Positions 34,184 through 45,400 of a stretch of 64,000 nucleotides of DNA are shown here, in pieces (the first letter of the stretch is position 1; the number at the start of each line of letters is the position of its first letter). The stretch comes from Yamagishiella unicocca. Its lineage: Eukaryota; Chlorophyta; Chlorophyceae; Chlamydomonadales; Volvocaceae. The position numbers and the translations under genes are program-made. The notes under the pieces were generated by a model. It was not told where the DNA came from and did not search any database. It worked only from the letters and a program-made list of their open reading frames with translations. The stretch is taken from NCBI GenBank assembly GCA_003116995.1, contig BDSL01000030.1, positions 496,001 through 560,000 on the forward strand, in the 5' to 3' direction.

Positions 34184-36265
34184 TCATGCGGCCGCCTTCT
34201 TCGCCTCCACCTGCTTGCCAAACTTGGATATCTCCTCTCCCAGTACCCGCACCAGCATCTCGCACTCGTCGATGACTTTGACCACCTGCAGGCGAATGTA
34301 GGCACGCACGGCAGGATGTATGGAGAGAAACCCTTCCGCTTACCCACCGAAGCCCCATCCAGCACCTGATCCCCAAGAACCCAGGTCCCAGCCCCCACTC
34401 GCAGCTCCTCAGGACTTCAGTCCCCTCGCCCCCTCGATGCTCGTCGCGCGCACCCCGGCTGGTCACAACCCACCTTCGTGTGGCGCTGTTGCAGCGCCGC
34501 CTCTCCCGGGCCCCCGCCCATGAGGACCTCCGTGTTGACCCCCGCCAGCCAGCCGGGCACGTCAGGCAGCACCAGCTGCTTCGGCGCGGGCGGGTTGGCA
34601 CGGAAGGCGTCGTACTCAGCAGCCAGCTCGCCGTAGTTGAGCGCTGAGGGAGACCTGGGGTGGTGCGAGGCAAGAAGGGGGGGAGGGGAAGGGCGTGCGT
34701 GTGGGGAAGGGGAAGCGGGGTGCGATGGGTGGGAGGCGGGCGGCGTCAGCTAGGGGCCGCATCGCTGAGGTGGAACCCGAGGCAACCCGCCAGGAGGGAT
34801 GAAGACGTGAAGGCGCACGGCCGGGTGAAAGACTCCAGAGGATGACCTGATGGCTTCACTTCCCGGCCGCCGGTACTTATTCTACGGCTGTGCTTGCGCA
34901 CCCACACCGGGTGGTTGCCGACCCCCTCGGGCAACCAACCGATGCTTCGGGCCGGGGCGGGTGGAGGAGATGGCTGGCGCGCTGCTGCACGCCTTCACTC
35001 CAACGGCATCGCCCTTTCTTCCCTCGTTGCGACGGCGTGCTCTTGCTCCCATGCCACCAGGTGGACAGCCAGGCGCGTGGCCTGGCGCCCTGACTCCATT
35101 CCAGTGTCGGCGAAGGAGATCGAACACCGCAGGTGCCCCTCTTGCTGCCCTTCAGGGTTGCCCCCCCCGTCTCCTCGCCGCGCCGCTCCGCGGGACCAAC
35201 ACCTTCACCGCCCTCGGTTTCTCGGCCGTCGATTCGCGGATTCTCTTATGAAACCCCCCTGCGCGTACCTCTCCCCGTCTAGGTTGGACAGGTGGGGCAG
35301 TGCAGCCAGCACCGCCGCCTTGTAGCCCGCCGCCCGGCACACGCCGTTGGCCGCCGAGCGGTCCAGGTTCTGCAGGTACAGGGAGCGCAGCGCCGGCAGC
35401 TGCGCCAGGTGCGGCAGCGCCACGGACTCCAGGGAAGCTATGCGGTTGTCCTGCAGCAACAGCGCCTCGAGGCGTGTCAGCTGCAACAGCCCCTCCACAC
35501 CCGCAATCTTATTCGAGGTAAGAACCAGCCGCCGAAGGTTTAGCGCAGATTCCAGTCCCTCAATCCTTTAGAATAAGGATGTTGGGGCCAGGGGTTGGGG
35601 ATAGCGCGGCCAAGGGGCGCGTGTCAGGTGGCCGGGGAACGCGAATGGGTTCCTCCTGCTTGCTGGCTAGCGCACGACTCGAGCCACTACTGTACCACAC
35701 GTAATTTACAAGCGTTTGCCGAACCACATATGCGGCTAGGCAAGCGGTATGCGACAGCAGGAAGCCGCGAGGGTCAAGACCCTCACTTAATCCAAGCGCG
35801 ACCACCAAGAACACGGCGGATCCTTGCGACGCTAGGTGCCGCTTTCTCACTTGGTAATTTGGTTCCCCATCAGGTTAAGCTCCACAAGATTGATGCATTT
35901 CTCCAAACCAGTCATACGCGTAAGGCCTGGGCGAGGGCAGGCGGCGAGGACTCCCTTCACGGTCCCGCTGGGTCGGCTGCCCGTTCGGCTTTGGCCACGG
36001 AGAGATATAGCGTACCTCGGTTTGTCCAGCTCAACTTGAACACGATTTCAAGATCAAAGCGCTGAGTGGCCTACACTGGCGCAAGGACGCGGTTTGGCAC
36101 ATGTGCAGGTTCCCCTTCTATCGGTGGCGGCAAACGTAACCAACTTACGGTTTTTATCACATCTTCTGTGAGCCCAGAGAGACTGTTATTGCGCACTAGC
36201 ACCGTTGTCCCGTCCGCAGACCCGACGCGTCCGGTCCCTCCAGAGACATGCCGCTGAACCGACAT
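34184..36265 (-). CDS. Leucine-rich-repeat protein
   Basis: Six exons, 36265-36149, 36061-36016, 35926-35851, 35565-35269, 34654-34474 and 34285-34184, join in frame for 272 residues. From about residue 45 it has SDS22-like LRRs: LTRMTGLEKCINLVELNLMG, KIEGLESALNLRRLVLTSNK and GLLQLTRLEALLLQDNRI. A cap with LPALRSLYLQNLD and LAALPHLSNLDGER follows, resembling the LRRcap seen in U2A'-type and axonemal LRR proteins. The C-terminal third (LNYGELAAEYDAFRANPPAP and then VVKVIDECEMLVRVLGEEIS) is helical and Lys/Glu-rich. Similar small SDS22-type LRR proteins are common in flagella, but nothing here proves an axonemal role. I do not recognise a named orthologue. Confidence 0.85.
35222..35260 (-). repeat. 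Intron-end repeat, family C (donor side)
   Basis: On the transcript strand the LRR intron 4 begins GTACGC and then has GGGGGG followed by ATAAGAGAATCCGCGAATC. RAD50 intron 19 has nearly the same sequence at the same distance from its donor. Confidence 0.65.
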
Positions 36266-37230
36266 GGAACTCCAAGTAAATACACCCTTCAGAAGCTATC
36301 GTTATTTTCAACGGTCCTACATCTTCGTGCTTGACGCGCAAGCAAGTCTGCGCATGGTCAGCGCAACATTGACGGCATAGGCAGCATAGGAATTGGACGA
36401 CAAATCCTAATCAGTGTCCATAATTAGTGCATGTACATCCCTGTACAGCGCATTCGACAAAATAGGCATGTTTCTGTAGAGGTTGGTTTCAGAGAACCTA
36501 AGCTTGTACAGAATGCGAGTACAGGGCGTAACGTACGATGTGCGCTAATGCCGGAAGTGCGCCGATATATACGTATGATAGTAAAGGGACAGCGGACTGG
36601 CTCTTAATTTACGCGCGACGATTCTGTCCGAAATTGGGTCGCGCATACGTGACCGTGACCCGTACCGTTCGGTGTCTTGCCTCCGAAGGCTACAACCTTA
36701 CGGACGTCATGAAGCAACTGGAGCAGAGATTGAGAAGAAGGACGAGGAGCTGAGACCTAGTGGAGGACAACATTGAGCACGAGCTAAGGCAGGCAGCTCA
36801 CAACCAAGGCCTCGTGACGCATCTCCAAGGGCGCCGCGGCCGACTGGCCGAGGAGAAGAAAGGGCTGGTTGCTGAGCGCAAGGACTTGAACCAATGCAGT
36901 GGTGCGTTCATGTGGGATGGACTGGACTGGACTTGTCCTTGTGTTTGCGCTTCCGCGACTCGCGGTAGCCGCGGTTTGTAGCCGATGTCTGCAAGGGTCT
37001 ATGGTAGTCCACCGGCCACTGTGTTTGTTTGGGATCTGCCGATCTCGTTGCCTTCCTCTCGCCGATGCCATTGCCAGAACGTGCGCCCATCCCAGTACGA
37101 TAGCTGCTGCTGCTGCTACCAGCGGCTCGCCCAGGCAAGTGTTTCTGACGTGCTGCCTTGCTGACATCCGGGGCGCCCTTACTGCTTGCCCTGGTACGCG
37201 AGTGACACACCCACCCCGCCCAGACCTGCT
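36266..37230. other. Probable degraded mobile-element sequence
   Basis: Plus-strand frames at 36538-36753 and 36760-36900 have coiled-coil-like composition (VMKQLEQRLRRRTRS; EEKKGLVAERKDL). They lead towards the reverse-transcriptase remnant just downstream, but stops interrupt them and no domain is recognisable. The first about 270 bases are the LRR gene 5' flank. Confidence 0.35.
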
Positions 37231-37521
37231 CGTCTGTAGCTGGGCCTTAGTGCGTTGCACCTACGCTGCCCCACGCACCTGCCTGCGGTGCGTTCACGCT
37301 GCCCGCGTTTGGCCCTTGAGGATGAGAAGCACGTCATCTTGGAATGCCCGGAATACGCTGCTGAACGAGAAGGGCTTTGGGCGCTTGGTACTTCCCCTAG
37401 CCCAGAAATGGCCGAAGTCATGGGCGTTGAGGACCTACGAGCTCTTGCGCGCGTCGTACATGCGATAAGATGTCGCAGGTTAAATAAACTGAGAAGCCAT
37501 GCGGAATGTTTTGCCTATTAG
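37231..37521 (+). pseudogene. Non-LTR reverse-transcriptase C-terminal remnant
   Basis: The frame ending at 37521 encodes LEDEKHVILECPEYAAEREG followed by a helical tail (DLRALARVVHAIRCRRLNKL). This is the pattern of the Cys/His finger and tail after the reverse-transcriptase domain in LINE-type elements (EDExHxLLECP). The preceding Cys pair (CLRC) lies in a different frame, so a frameshift separates the two halves. No RT catalytic motif is visible upstream. The piece is probably a 5'-truncated, decayed insertion. Confidence 0.6.
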
Positions 37522-38040
37522 GGGTCTCCGTTCTTCATTCTGCCATGTGGTAGCGCGGTCCGTCTGTGCTATTGTTCCGACGAACCCCTAAAGTCGGCAT
37601 CTTCGGTAGTTCTATACGGGCTCGTCTGTAACAAATCTCGCTACCTGGCCCATTGGCCATTGGCGGGGAAGGTGGTTTTCACGGGGCGCCCGGGTGCCGA
37701 GGGGTTGCCCAACGGTTGACCCGGGCGCGGTTTTTGTGGGTGATTTTGGGCTGTGGGGCCTGGAGCCCCCGTTCTGCCGGGTCGCGCTCCTACTCGCGTC
37801 TCGCTGCCGGCTTGGTGCCGGTGGTTCGTGTTTTCTGGACGCGCTTGTGTTCCCCCCCGCGCTTTGAGTTGCGCTGCTGCCTTCTCCGTGTCTTCGTGGT
37901 TGGTTGGCATTGGAGATTGGGCCAGAATGTCGTCGGCGCGGGCGGAATTCAGGGCGCAGACGGGTCACTGCTGCCCAGTAAGCGGACTCACGACGATACC
38001 CTCGTCGCGACGCCGCCGCCGCCACCCGCGATCTGACTGT

Positions 38041-38200
38041 ACCGTTTGACGTGCACGGCGAATGGGCGCGTTTATGTAGGCCAAGCAATGGTCCTGCAGC
38101 GTCGGCTGCAGCAGCACCGTCGCAAACCGCCCGCACGGATGGCTCACGATGCACGGGTGTTCTTGCCATTTATAACGGCCGTCTATATGAAGGCCCTGAT
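38041..38200 (+). pseudogene. GIY-YIG endonuclease-like fragment
   Basis: A short frame reads GRVYVGQAMVLQRRLQQHRR followed by KPPARMAHDA. The pattern of a Tyr-Val-Gly triad, then an Arg-Arg-Leu and a His-Arg-Arg helix, is that of the GIY-YIG nuclease core. Such domains are attached to Penelope-like and some other retroelements in green algae. The first GIY strand is partial (GRV), a stop lies immediately upstream, and no complete domain follows. It may belong to the same decayed element as the reverse-transcriptase remnant at 37.2-37.5 kb. Confidence 0.5.
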
Positions 38201-38210
38201 GTCATGCAGC

Positions 38211-38427
38211 AGTCGGGTGTTGGCTGATGCGAGTATTACAGGGGAGCCAGAACGGCTACACGCGCGGAAGCGCAACCAGGCGGGCCCGACGGGCCAGACC
38301 ACGACACAGATCGCGAGGCCCCCGTGATCTGTGTCATGGTCTGGCCCGTCGGGCCCGCCTGGTTGCGCTTCCGCGCTTGTAACCGTTCCGGCTCCCTTGT
38401 AATACTCGCATCAGCCATCACCCGACT
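38211..38427. repeat. Long near-perfect palindrome, 102-base arms
   Basis: The left arm 38211-38312 is the reverse complement of 38326-38427 with about 6 mismatches, around a 13-base GC-rich spacer. Transcribed RNA would form a long hairpin. Both arms are open in the same peptide sense (ADASIT-EPERL-ARKRNQAG), an effect of the palindrome, not evidence of coding. Confidence 0.92.
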
Positions 38428-39047
38428 CGGGACCCCAGGACCAGATGACAAGTTCGAGCCTGACGGTATGCAAAACAGCGGGTTCCCCACAAGGATGACA
38501 ACCCAGCAGGTACGCCAAGGCCAGTCAAGTCAAGGACAGCACGCGATCCCATCCTCCACACGCGCTTCCATCCATGCATACTAAACCGAAAATAACATAC
38601 ACGATCACCTGCTTCACGAAGAAGACGGCCCCGTCTTTTCGCGGTTTATGAGCCTCTTGGCTGGTCTGAACCATACAAGCCTCACGACCACATAATTTTT
38701 TGCGAAAGGATTAATGGTGTAGCTCCAGGTCCACATGAATCGTGGAGCAGACGCGTATCTGCGACAGGATCCGGTTTGGACAAACTGCCATCGAATTAGT
38801 CAAGTGCACGGCAGCGTCTCGGCCAGAAGTAAGATCGCCATTACGCCAAACCGGTACTATATTGTTACATAGACTCTGTTGGGACATCCCAAGATTTGCA
38901 ATTCTCTCATTTACGTGACGTGTGGGAAAGGCCCGCAACCTCGCTCAGCTCCCTTCCTCCAGCCATTGACATTAATAACAAGAATAACTCAGGGATTCTA
39001 GTGGCACGATAAATATTGAAGCCGCTGGGGACGTTCTGCCTGCCACC
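38428..39047. other. Intergenic, 5' flank of DHRS4-like gene
   Basis: No coding sequence is supported here. The last 100 bases become AT-rich (GATAAATATTGAAG) about 40 bases before the ATG and may contain the core promoter. The start has a Kozak-like CACCATGAG context. Confidence 0.45.
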
Positions 39048-41581
39048 ATGAGCGTAGCCCATGAGGTTACTGGCGCTGCTGAGTGCAAGCGGCTGAAGGG
39101 CAAAGTGGCATTAGTAACTGCGGCGACGGCTGGCATCGGCCTGGCGACTGCAGAACGCCTGGCACAGGTAAATTACCGCCACTCTCGGCTCCGCTCACAG
39201 TGTCACCCTTCTAGTGTCGCCCCGTGCCGCTTCGGATTGCACCTCGGGCCAGCACCGCAGTCATGTTTGGCACGCCTTGTCTCCCCTCCTCGTCGCAGGA
39301 GGGGGCGAGCGTCTTCATTTGCAGCAGGTACGGCAGTACGGTATGCGGCGCGGACGCCGCGGGCTGCTGCTCTGCCGTTCTCCTCTGCGTCATGCGGGTG
39401 TATGGCGCTCTTTGTGCGCAACTCACACGCTATCGATGCCTTGTTGCCATGGCGTACAAGGGGCGCCCCTGCCTTCCCGGGGTGTTCGCAGTGCACACGT
39501 GGCACTCCCTCTGCAAGGCCGGCCCCAGGCTGTCGCTGTCTTGTCATGGCTGCTGCGCGCCAGCAGAGGCGCTAAGCAGCACCTAGGGCGCGCGGACAGT
39601 CGGCTCCAGGCTAAGCAAACGTCAAAGCCCGAGGCGGCATATCCGCATAGTGCACTATGCTTGGCGGTTAGATAAGGACGCGCGGCTTCCGTTCCCCAGC
39701 CCGCCTACCAGAGCTGCCGTCCCTTTGATGCGATGGTTATCGCAGGAAGCAAAGCAACGTCGATGAAACGGTGGTGGCGCTCCGGGGCCGGGGCCTTGAG
39801 GTGTCGGGATGCGCGTGCCACGTGGGCAGTGGCGAGCAGCGGCGACGGATGGTGGAGCAGTGCGTGCAGGTGAGGCGGGGTGGGCGCTCACGGAGGGGCC
39901 GGGGCGCGGGAGGCGCAGGAGGGCCCATGCGTGCGACCCCTCCCGCACCCTGCACGTCTCCTAATCGGCTTTCCCATTCACTGCCGACCCACGGATGTTC
40001 CTCTCATACCCCACACAAACTGCGCTATGCGTGTCGTGTGTCGCCAGACAGCCGCCTGCTCCTCCGCCGACTAACCACCCGGGGTCCCTGCACGCGTACA
40101 CGTACGGCTGTTCCCCGGTGCCACGCAGAAGTACGGCGCTCTGGACATCCTCGTCAGCAACGCGGCGGTGAATCCAGGGGCCGGACCGCTGGCGGAGACC
40201 TCACCGGACGTGATCGACAAGATCCTGGACATCAATGTCAAGGTGGGGATTGCGAGGGACACCCGTGTACGCGTAAAAACACGTTTATGACAGGTGTTTG
40301 AGGATGCACGCTGGAGGACTCTTTTGAGGAAACGAAACCGGAGGTCGAATGTCGACCAAGGTGGGGGGGGGCCCCCGGTGCGGCCGCGGGGTCGGTGGAC
40401 TTCGGGCCAATGGCCGAACACGCGATGACATACATTGTTGGAGCTTGGCGGCCAGCCGCCGCTTATTGTTAATTAATGAGTACCGCATGACGTAACGGCA
40501 GTTATTGATCCAGCTAGGTCGCCTGTAGCCAACTCTGCCCGCGACCACCCCGCCCCCCCAACGCACGACTGGCCGCCCCGCAGGCCGCCGTGCTGCTGGT
40601 GCAGGAGGCTCTGCCCCACCTGCTGCGCCGCCCGGGGTCGTCCATCGTGTTCGTGTCGTCCGTGACGGCCTTCAAGTGGGTGCAGCGCGGTACGGGATAC
40701 GGGGAAGGAGGTGCCGTGTTGCGACAAGGGCAACTGAGCAAGGGCAACTGCGGCCTGGCGTCCTTGCTGCTCCGCGCCTTGGCCCGTATTTCGCCGGCCC
40801 TAGGCGTCCTTGTTGCCGTGCCATCCTACTCACGCGCTGCCTCCCCCACTGCCGATTCCCCGCAGCCCCCCGGAGCCCATCGCCATGTACGCCGTGTCCA
40901 AGACCGCGCTGCTTGGCCTGGTAAGCGCCAGCAACCTAGCCGCGCCACCACTGCAACCCCACTCGCCGCTTCCTGGCACTCCACCACGTTCCTGCGGCTC
41001 AACGCTAGCCGCCTCCTGCCTTTCACAAGCCACAACGCAGCAATGTCCGCCCTCCGGCACTCCCTTACTCCCCTATTTTGTCGGCCGTGGATTCGCGGAT
41101 ATAATATATCCCCCATTTTGCCATGTGTTGCCGTGCTGTAGACCAAGGGTCTGGCGGCGGAGCTGGGCCCCAAGGGTGTCCGCGTGAACTGCGTGGCCCC
41201 CGGCATCGTGCCGACCAAGTTCTCAGCTGCCCTGGTTGACACGCCGGAGCTGGTGAGTGTGTCTGCACGAGGTGGGAGGCCAATGTGCCGGGGGACGCTG
41301 GCAGCCGTGTCTGGTCGCACGGAGGGGATCGCCGCATGCACGTACTCGACATTCCGGCAGCTAGCGCCGCCAGGCGCGCAGCTCCGCTCAACCCGCCCGC
41401 CCCCACCTGCTTCCCTCACTGTTGCCCCCAGGCCTCTCAGCAGGCTGAGGCGACCATGCTAAAGCGCCTGGGGCGGCCACAGGAGCAGGCGGCCGCGATC
41501 GCTTTCTTAGTATCCTCTGACGCGGCCTACGTGACCGGAGAGACGCTGGTGGTTTCGGGGGGGATGCACAGCAGGCTGTAG
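39048..41581 (+). CDS. DHRS4-like peroxisomal short-chain dehydrogenase/reductase
   Basis: Eight exons, 39048-39167, 39299-39327, 39746-39869, 40129-40242, 40584-40675, 40866-40920, 41142-41252 and 41432-41581, join in frame for 264 residues. It is a classical SDR with cofactor motif TAATAGIG, VSNAAVNPGAG, catalytic Ser about 155 (VFVSSVTAF), Tyr168 and Lys172 in YAVSK, and RVNCVAPGIVPT. The pattern RKQSNVDETV, CHVGSGEQR, DILVSNAAVNP and SKTALLGLTKGLA matches DHRS4, an NADP(H)-dependent carbonyl/retinal reductase of peroxisomes. An Arg in SRKQSN after the second beta-strand suits NADP(H). The protein ends Ser-Arg-Leu, a PTS1, as in DHRS4. The algal substrate is unknown. Confidence 0.93.
40255..40360 (+). 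repeat. Intron-end repeat, family B (donor side)
   Basis: SDR intron 4 carries ACCCGTGTACGCGTAAAAAC, then GATGCACGCTGGAGGACT, close behind its donor. RAD50 intron 10 has the same two blocks in the same order and orientation. Confidence 0.6.
41080..41114 (+). repeat. Intron-end repeat, family C (acceptor side)
   Basis: TCGGCCGTGGATTCGCGGAT followed by AT-rich sequence and CCCCC sits about 30 bases upstream of the acceptor of SDR intron 6. This is the reverse complement of the donor-side family C copies. Confidence 0.6.
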
Positions 41582-42408
41582 GGGCAGCAGGCTGTAGAGG
41601 CGGAACACAGGCGAGGCTGATTCGCGGGCTCTTGTGAGCGCTGCGGGAGGGGCGCTGGCAAGGAAGGAGCCGGCAGGGCACTGTAGGTCTTAGTACGCAG
41701 CCGCCATTGCCTCGGTTAGCCTAGGATGCTGCAAGCACTGAACTTGCAGGGGGGGGGCTTGGTTGAGTGGGAGTGTTTGCATGCGCCCGTGCTAGCCCGG
41801 CGGCCCCTGCCGTCTGGAAGAAGAGGCAGACACGGTATACGCGAAGTGGCCTTGTGTGTACAGGGAAAAGGAGGCAGCATAGGGGAACCTGGCAAACCCG
41901 GGTAGCGACCGTGTAACACGGAAAGGCGAGTAGCACGACACGCGTTTCCGTGTGGCCAGAAGAGACAGGTCGTGTAGTGCGCGGAGATATGCCCCTTGAG
42001 GGTGCAAATAAGCATAGGCATAAGTCGGTCAACATCCCCAATGTTAAGTTGGGTTAGAACTTTGTCCGCACAACACGCGGAGATGGGTCAGTGTTGGTGT
42101 TGCGCAGCAGCGCACGGCCTCTAGAGGCTCAGCAGCTGCCCCACGGCGTTGTAATCTTTTGCAGCGATGTGCTCTTCATCAGGGGAGAAGTGCCCCTGTT
42201 CTTCGCTGTCTCCGTCACCGGCCACGTCCGACGGTTTCGTCAGCCAACCTGTTCTAGGCATGTGCGTCCGGTCCCAGAGTATTGTTGATCGTGTGATGGC
42301 ACAGCCATGTCAACACGCTTCGGATTCGCACTATTCTGTTTGTTGAACGATTGATTGGTTGCAGCTCGTAAGACCCAGACGAGCCAGGAGGCTAGTGAAG
42401 CAGTGGTT
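41582..42408. other. Intergenic, DHRS4-like / RAD50
   Basis: About 0.8 kb between tandem plus-strand genes. A TGTAA near 41911 could end the DHRS4-like transcript. The remainder should include the RAD50 promoter. No coding sequence is supported. Confidence 0.45.
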
Positions 42409-45400
42409 ATGAGCCGCATCCGTGTGATAAGCATGCTATGTACGATGCGCAGCATACAGTACGCAGCATGTCACCTGCCGCGCCGCAGGTCAAGTGTTGA
42501 TTTAGGGATGCTCATCAGGTAGTAGAATTATATGGCTCCTATGACGATGATAACGTTCAAGTGACGTTCCCAAGCACAGATGCGGGGCGACTCCTGAACT
42601 TCGGTCGCTTGAGCAGCACCTGAAAGCAGTTTGTACAATCTGGTCTGTGTTGCGACAACATGTGCACTGTAGAGAAGGTGCGGACACGTGACCAGGAGCC
42701 CGGACCCACTGTCGCTGCCTCTCCCGCCCTTTACTACAAGCTTTTGTTCCAGCCGGTTGCAACTTGCTTGCGTAGCATTGGCAAGCGATCTTGTGCATAT
42801 TACCCATCATAGGCCGTGGTGCAGTATACTCAGTCGTCAGTAAGTCCGGGCATATGCACCGCCCTCCGCGACGCAGATACTCATCAAGGGCATCCGGAGT
42901 TTCAGCCCTGACAACGAGTACATTATAGAGTTTTACAAGCCGCTCACTATCATCGTCGGCTCCAATGGCGCGGGAAAGACGGTGTGTGGGTCGGGTGGGT
43001 CGCTGTGGCGAGGAGCCGCACGCGGCCCACACTGCGACGCTCAAGCTCGCATCACAAGCGACTGCCGCACAACCGAGCGGCGATTGGGGGCCATATCATC
43101 CAAGTGGGGGGGGGCGCCGTGGGTACGCCCCGAGTTGCCAAGCCCACCTAGTCGTGCAACATAAAGCAACATGTCTTCGGCCTTGCGTGGCTCGTCCGCC
43201 GTGGCCACGACTTGAAAAGTCTTTACTGCAACCGCCAAAACTAATCTCCCATCGGGTCACCCCATCCCTGTCCCAGCCACGATGCGACGAACGTGTTTCC
43301 CACACACAGTCACGCCGGGTCCGGGTCTGCACTCCCTCCCTGACTCCCCCTGGCTCCCTCCCTCCCCTGCTCCCTCGCCGCGCCCGCCTCAGACCATCAT
43401 CGAGTGCCTGCGCAACGCCACCACCGGCGAGCTGCCGCCCAACACGCGGCAGGGCCAGGGCTTCGTGCACGACCCAAAGGCAAGTGGCACCGCGGCGGCA
43501 GCCAGGGGCGTTACATAAAAGGATCGGGGTGTGTGTGCAAATAAGGTGGGGGTTCAGCCGCCCCAGTTGCGCAGGGTCAGGAGCTGGCTGACTCGGCCGC
43601 TGGGCCCGCTGCCACAACCCTTGCCGATGCATGCACGTGCATCAGAGGGACCATCCTGGGGTGGACGTGTGTGGTCTGGGTTCCGCGTCTCAGCTCGTAG
43701 ATTGCGGTAGCACAGGGGCCATCACACGACAGCAAATGACTCAGTCGCTCCTGGATCGGGCTCCTGGATCGCTTCTGGATCGCTCCTGGCAGCCTCGCCT
43801 TGCGTCTAGCCCCTACGACTCCGCGCGTGCACCTCATTCCGGCAGCACCCACCGGGGCCGCGGGTCCTCCGTCCTGCCCGCGCCCCCGCCTACCTCGCCC
43901 CCGGCTGCCCCCGCCCCTCTGCCGCCCAGGTGGCCGGAGAGTCGGAGGTCAAGGCGCAGATCAAGCTGTCCTTCAAGACCGGAAACGGGCAGCCCATCTA
44001 CGTGACAAGATCCTTCCAGGCAGGGGAGGGGTTTGAGGAAGACCCGTGGATGCAAGAAAAAACCGTTTAGAACAGACGGTCGGGGAGGGGTGGGGATGAG
44101 GGGTGGGGCAGCGCCGCGAATGACAGCACGATGCGGGTGGAGACGCGAGCTTCTTGGTGGGGCGGCGAACTCCTCACACCACCGCCTTTCCTCGGGTGGC
44201 GCCCGCCCCGCATCCCCACCCACTCCCCCTTATCCTTGCCGCCTCGCAGCTGACTCAGAAGAAGACGGCGCTGCAGTTCAAGAGCCTGGACGCGGTGCTG
44301 TCGTGCCGCAACCGCAACACCGGCCAGCGGGAGTCCGTCACGTACCGATGCGCCGACCTGGACCGCATGGTGCCCACACTCATGGGCGTGTCAAAGGTGG
44401 GAGGGTGGGCGGGTGGGTTGCAAGGAAGACCCGTGGGGTGGGTGGGGTGGGGGTTGTGGGGGGTTACAATTAAAGAACCGGTAACGCGAATGGGGGGGGG
44501 AGGCGGGAAGGCGGGGGGGGGGGCGCAGCGGTCTGGGCCCTTGTGGCGGCACCACGACACGGAGGAGCACCCCTCCTTGCCGACCAGCTGGGAGCACCTT
44601 GTAGATCCACCCCTCCCTTCGCACCCCCACTCCGGAGCTCCAGATCCACCTGGTTCATCCATTGGATGGTCCCTCGTACGGCCTGACTCGCAGCTCTGTC
44701 GGCTTCGCAGCTGCCGTACCGCAGGGGACAGCGAGTGGCAGCGCCCCAGCGGCCCCCTCCGTATGCCCGCTGGCCCTCTCCTCCCTTCCCCCCAAGTCCT
44801 CCAGCATGCATCTCGAAACGTCCGTCCTAAACGATTTTTCTCGCATACACGGGTCTTCCTCGAACCCCCCCCGCCACGTCCTGTCCGCCCTCCCGCCAGG
44901 CTGTGCTCGAGAACGTCATCTTCGTGCACCAGGAGGAGTCCAACTGGCCGCTGGCCGAGGGCAAGGTGCTCAAGGACAAGTTCGACGACATCTTCGCAGC
45001 AACCAAGTACACGAAGGTACGAGGGGCCTGCCGCCGCCAGCCCGGGGTTGCTATGCCCCCTACAACCCCACAACCTAACCCCTATGGAACACTGCTGCAA
45101 GGGGGCCGCCCCCTCGTCGCAACCGCAAGAGCGCCACTGATTCCCCCCTGGGGCTTGCACAGCCCCTATGGGTTCCTGCGGGCGGGGCAAGGGCCTGATG
45201 TCCGGGGGCTCGCCGCCCCGGACCAACCGGGGGGCAAGGCCCGGCCTGGCCGCAGTGGCTCGCCCCACCAGCACAACCGCTCGATAACACACGGGGGGGC
45301 ATCAGATGATACACGGGGGAGGGGGGGTTGTCTGGCTGCACCCTGACGGCACCGCCCGCCACTCCACTCCCTCCGCCCTCTACAACTCCCCGGCCCTCCG

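Noticed and set aside
38046..38490. Two overlapping frames with near-identical peptides on opposite strands
   Set aside because: A direct result of the palindrome; same peptide from both arms.
43741..43790. Short direct repeats of CTCCTGGATCG as a possible CRISPR-like array
   Set aside because: Units are contiguous without spacers and lie in an intron; simple tandem slippage explains them.
44255..45292. 345-codon minus-strand frame opposite RAD50
   Set aside because: Antisense to conserved RAD50 exons and skewed introns; composition follows the base skew.
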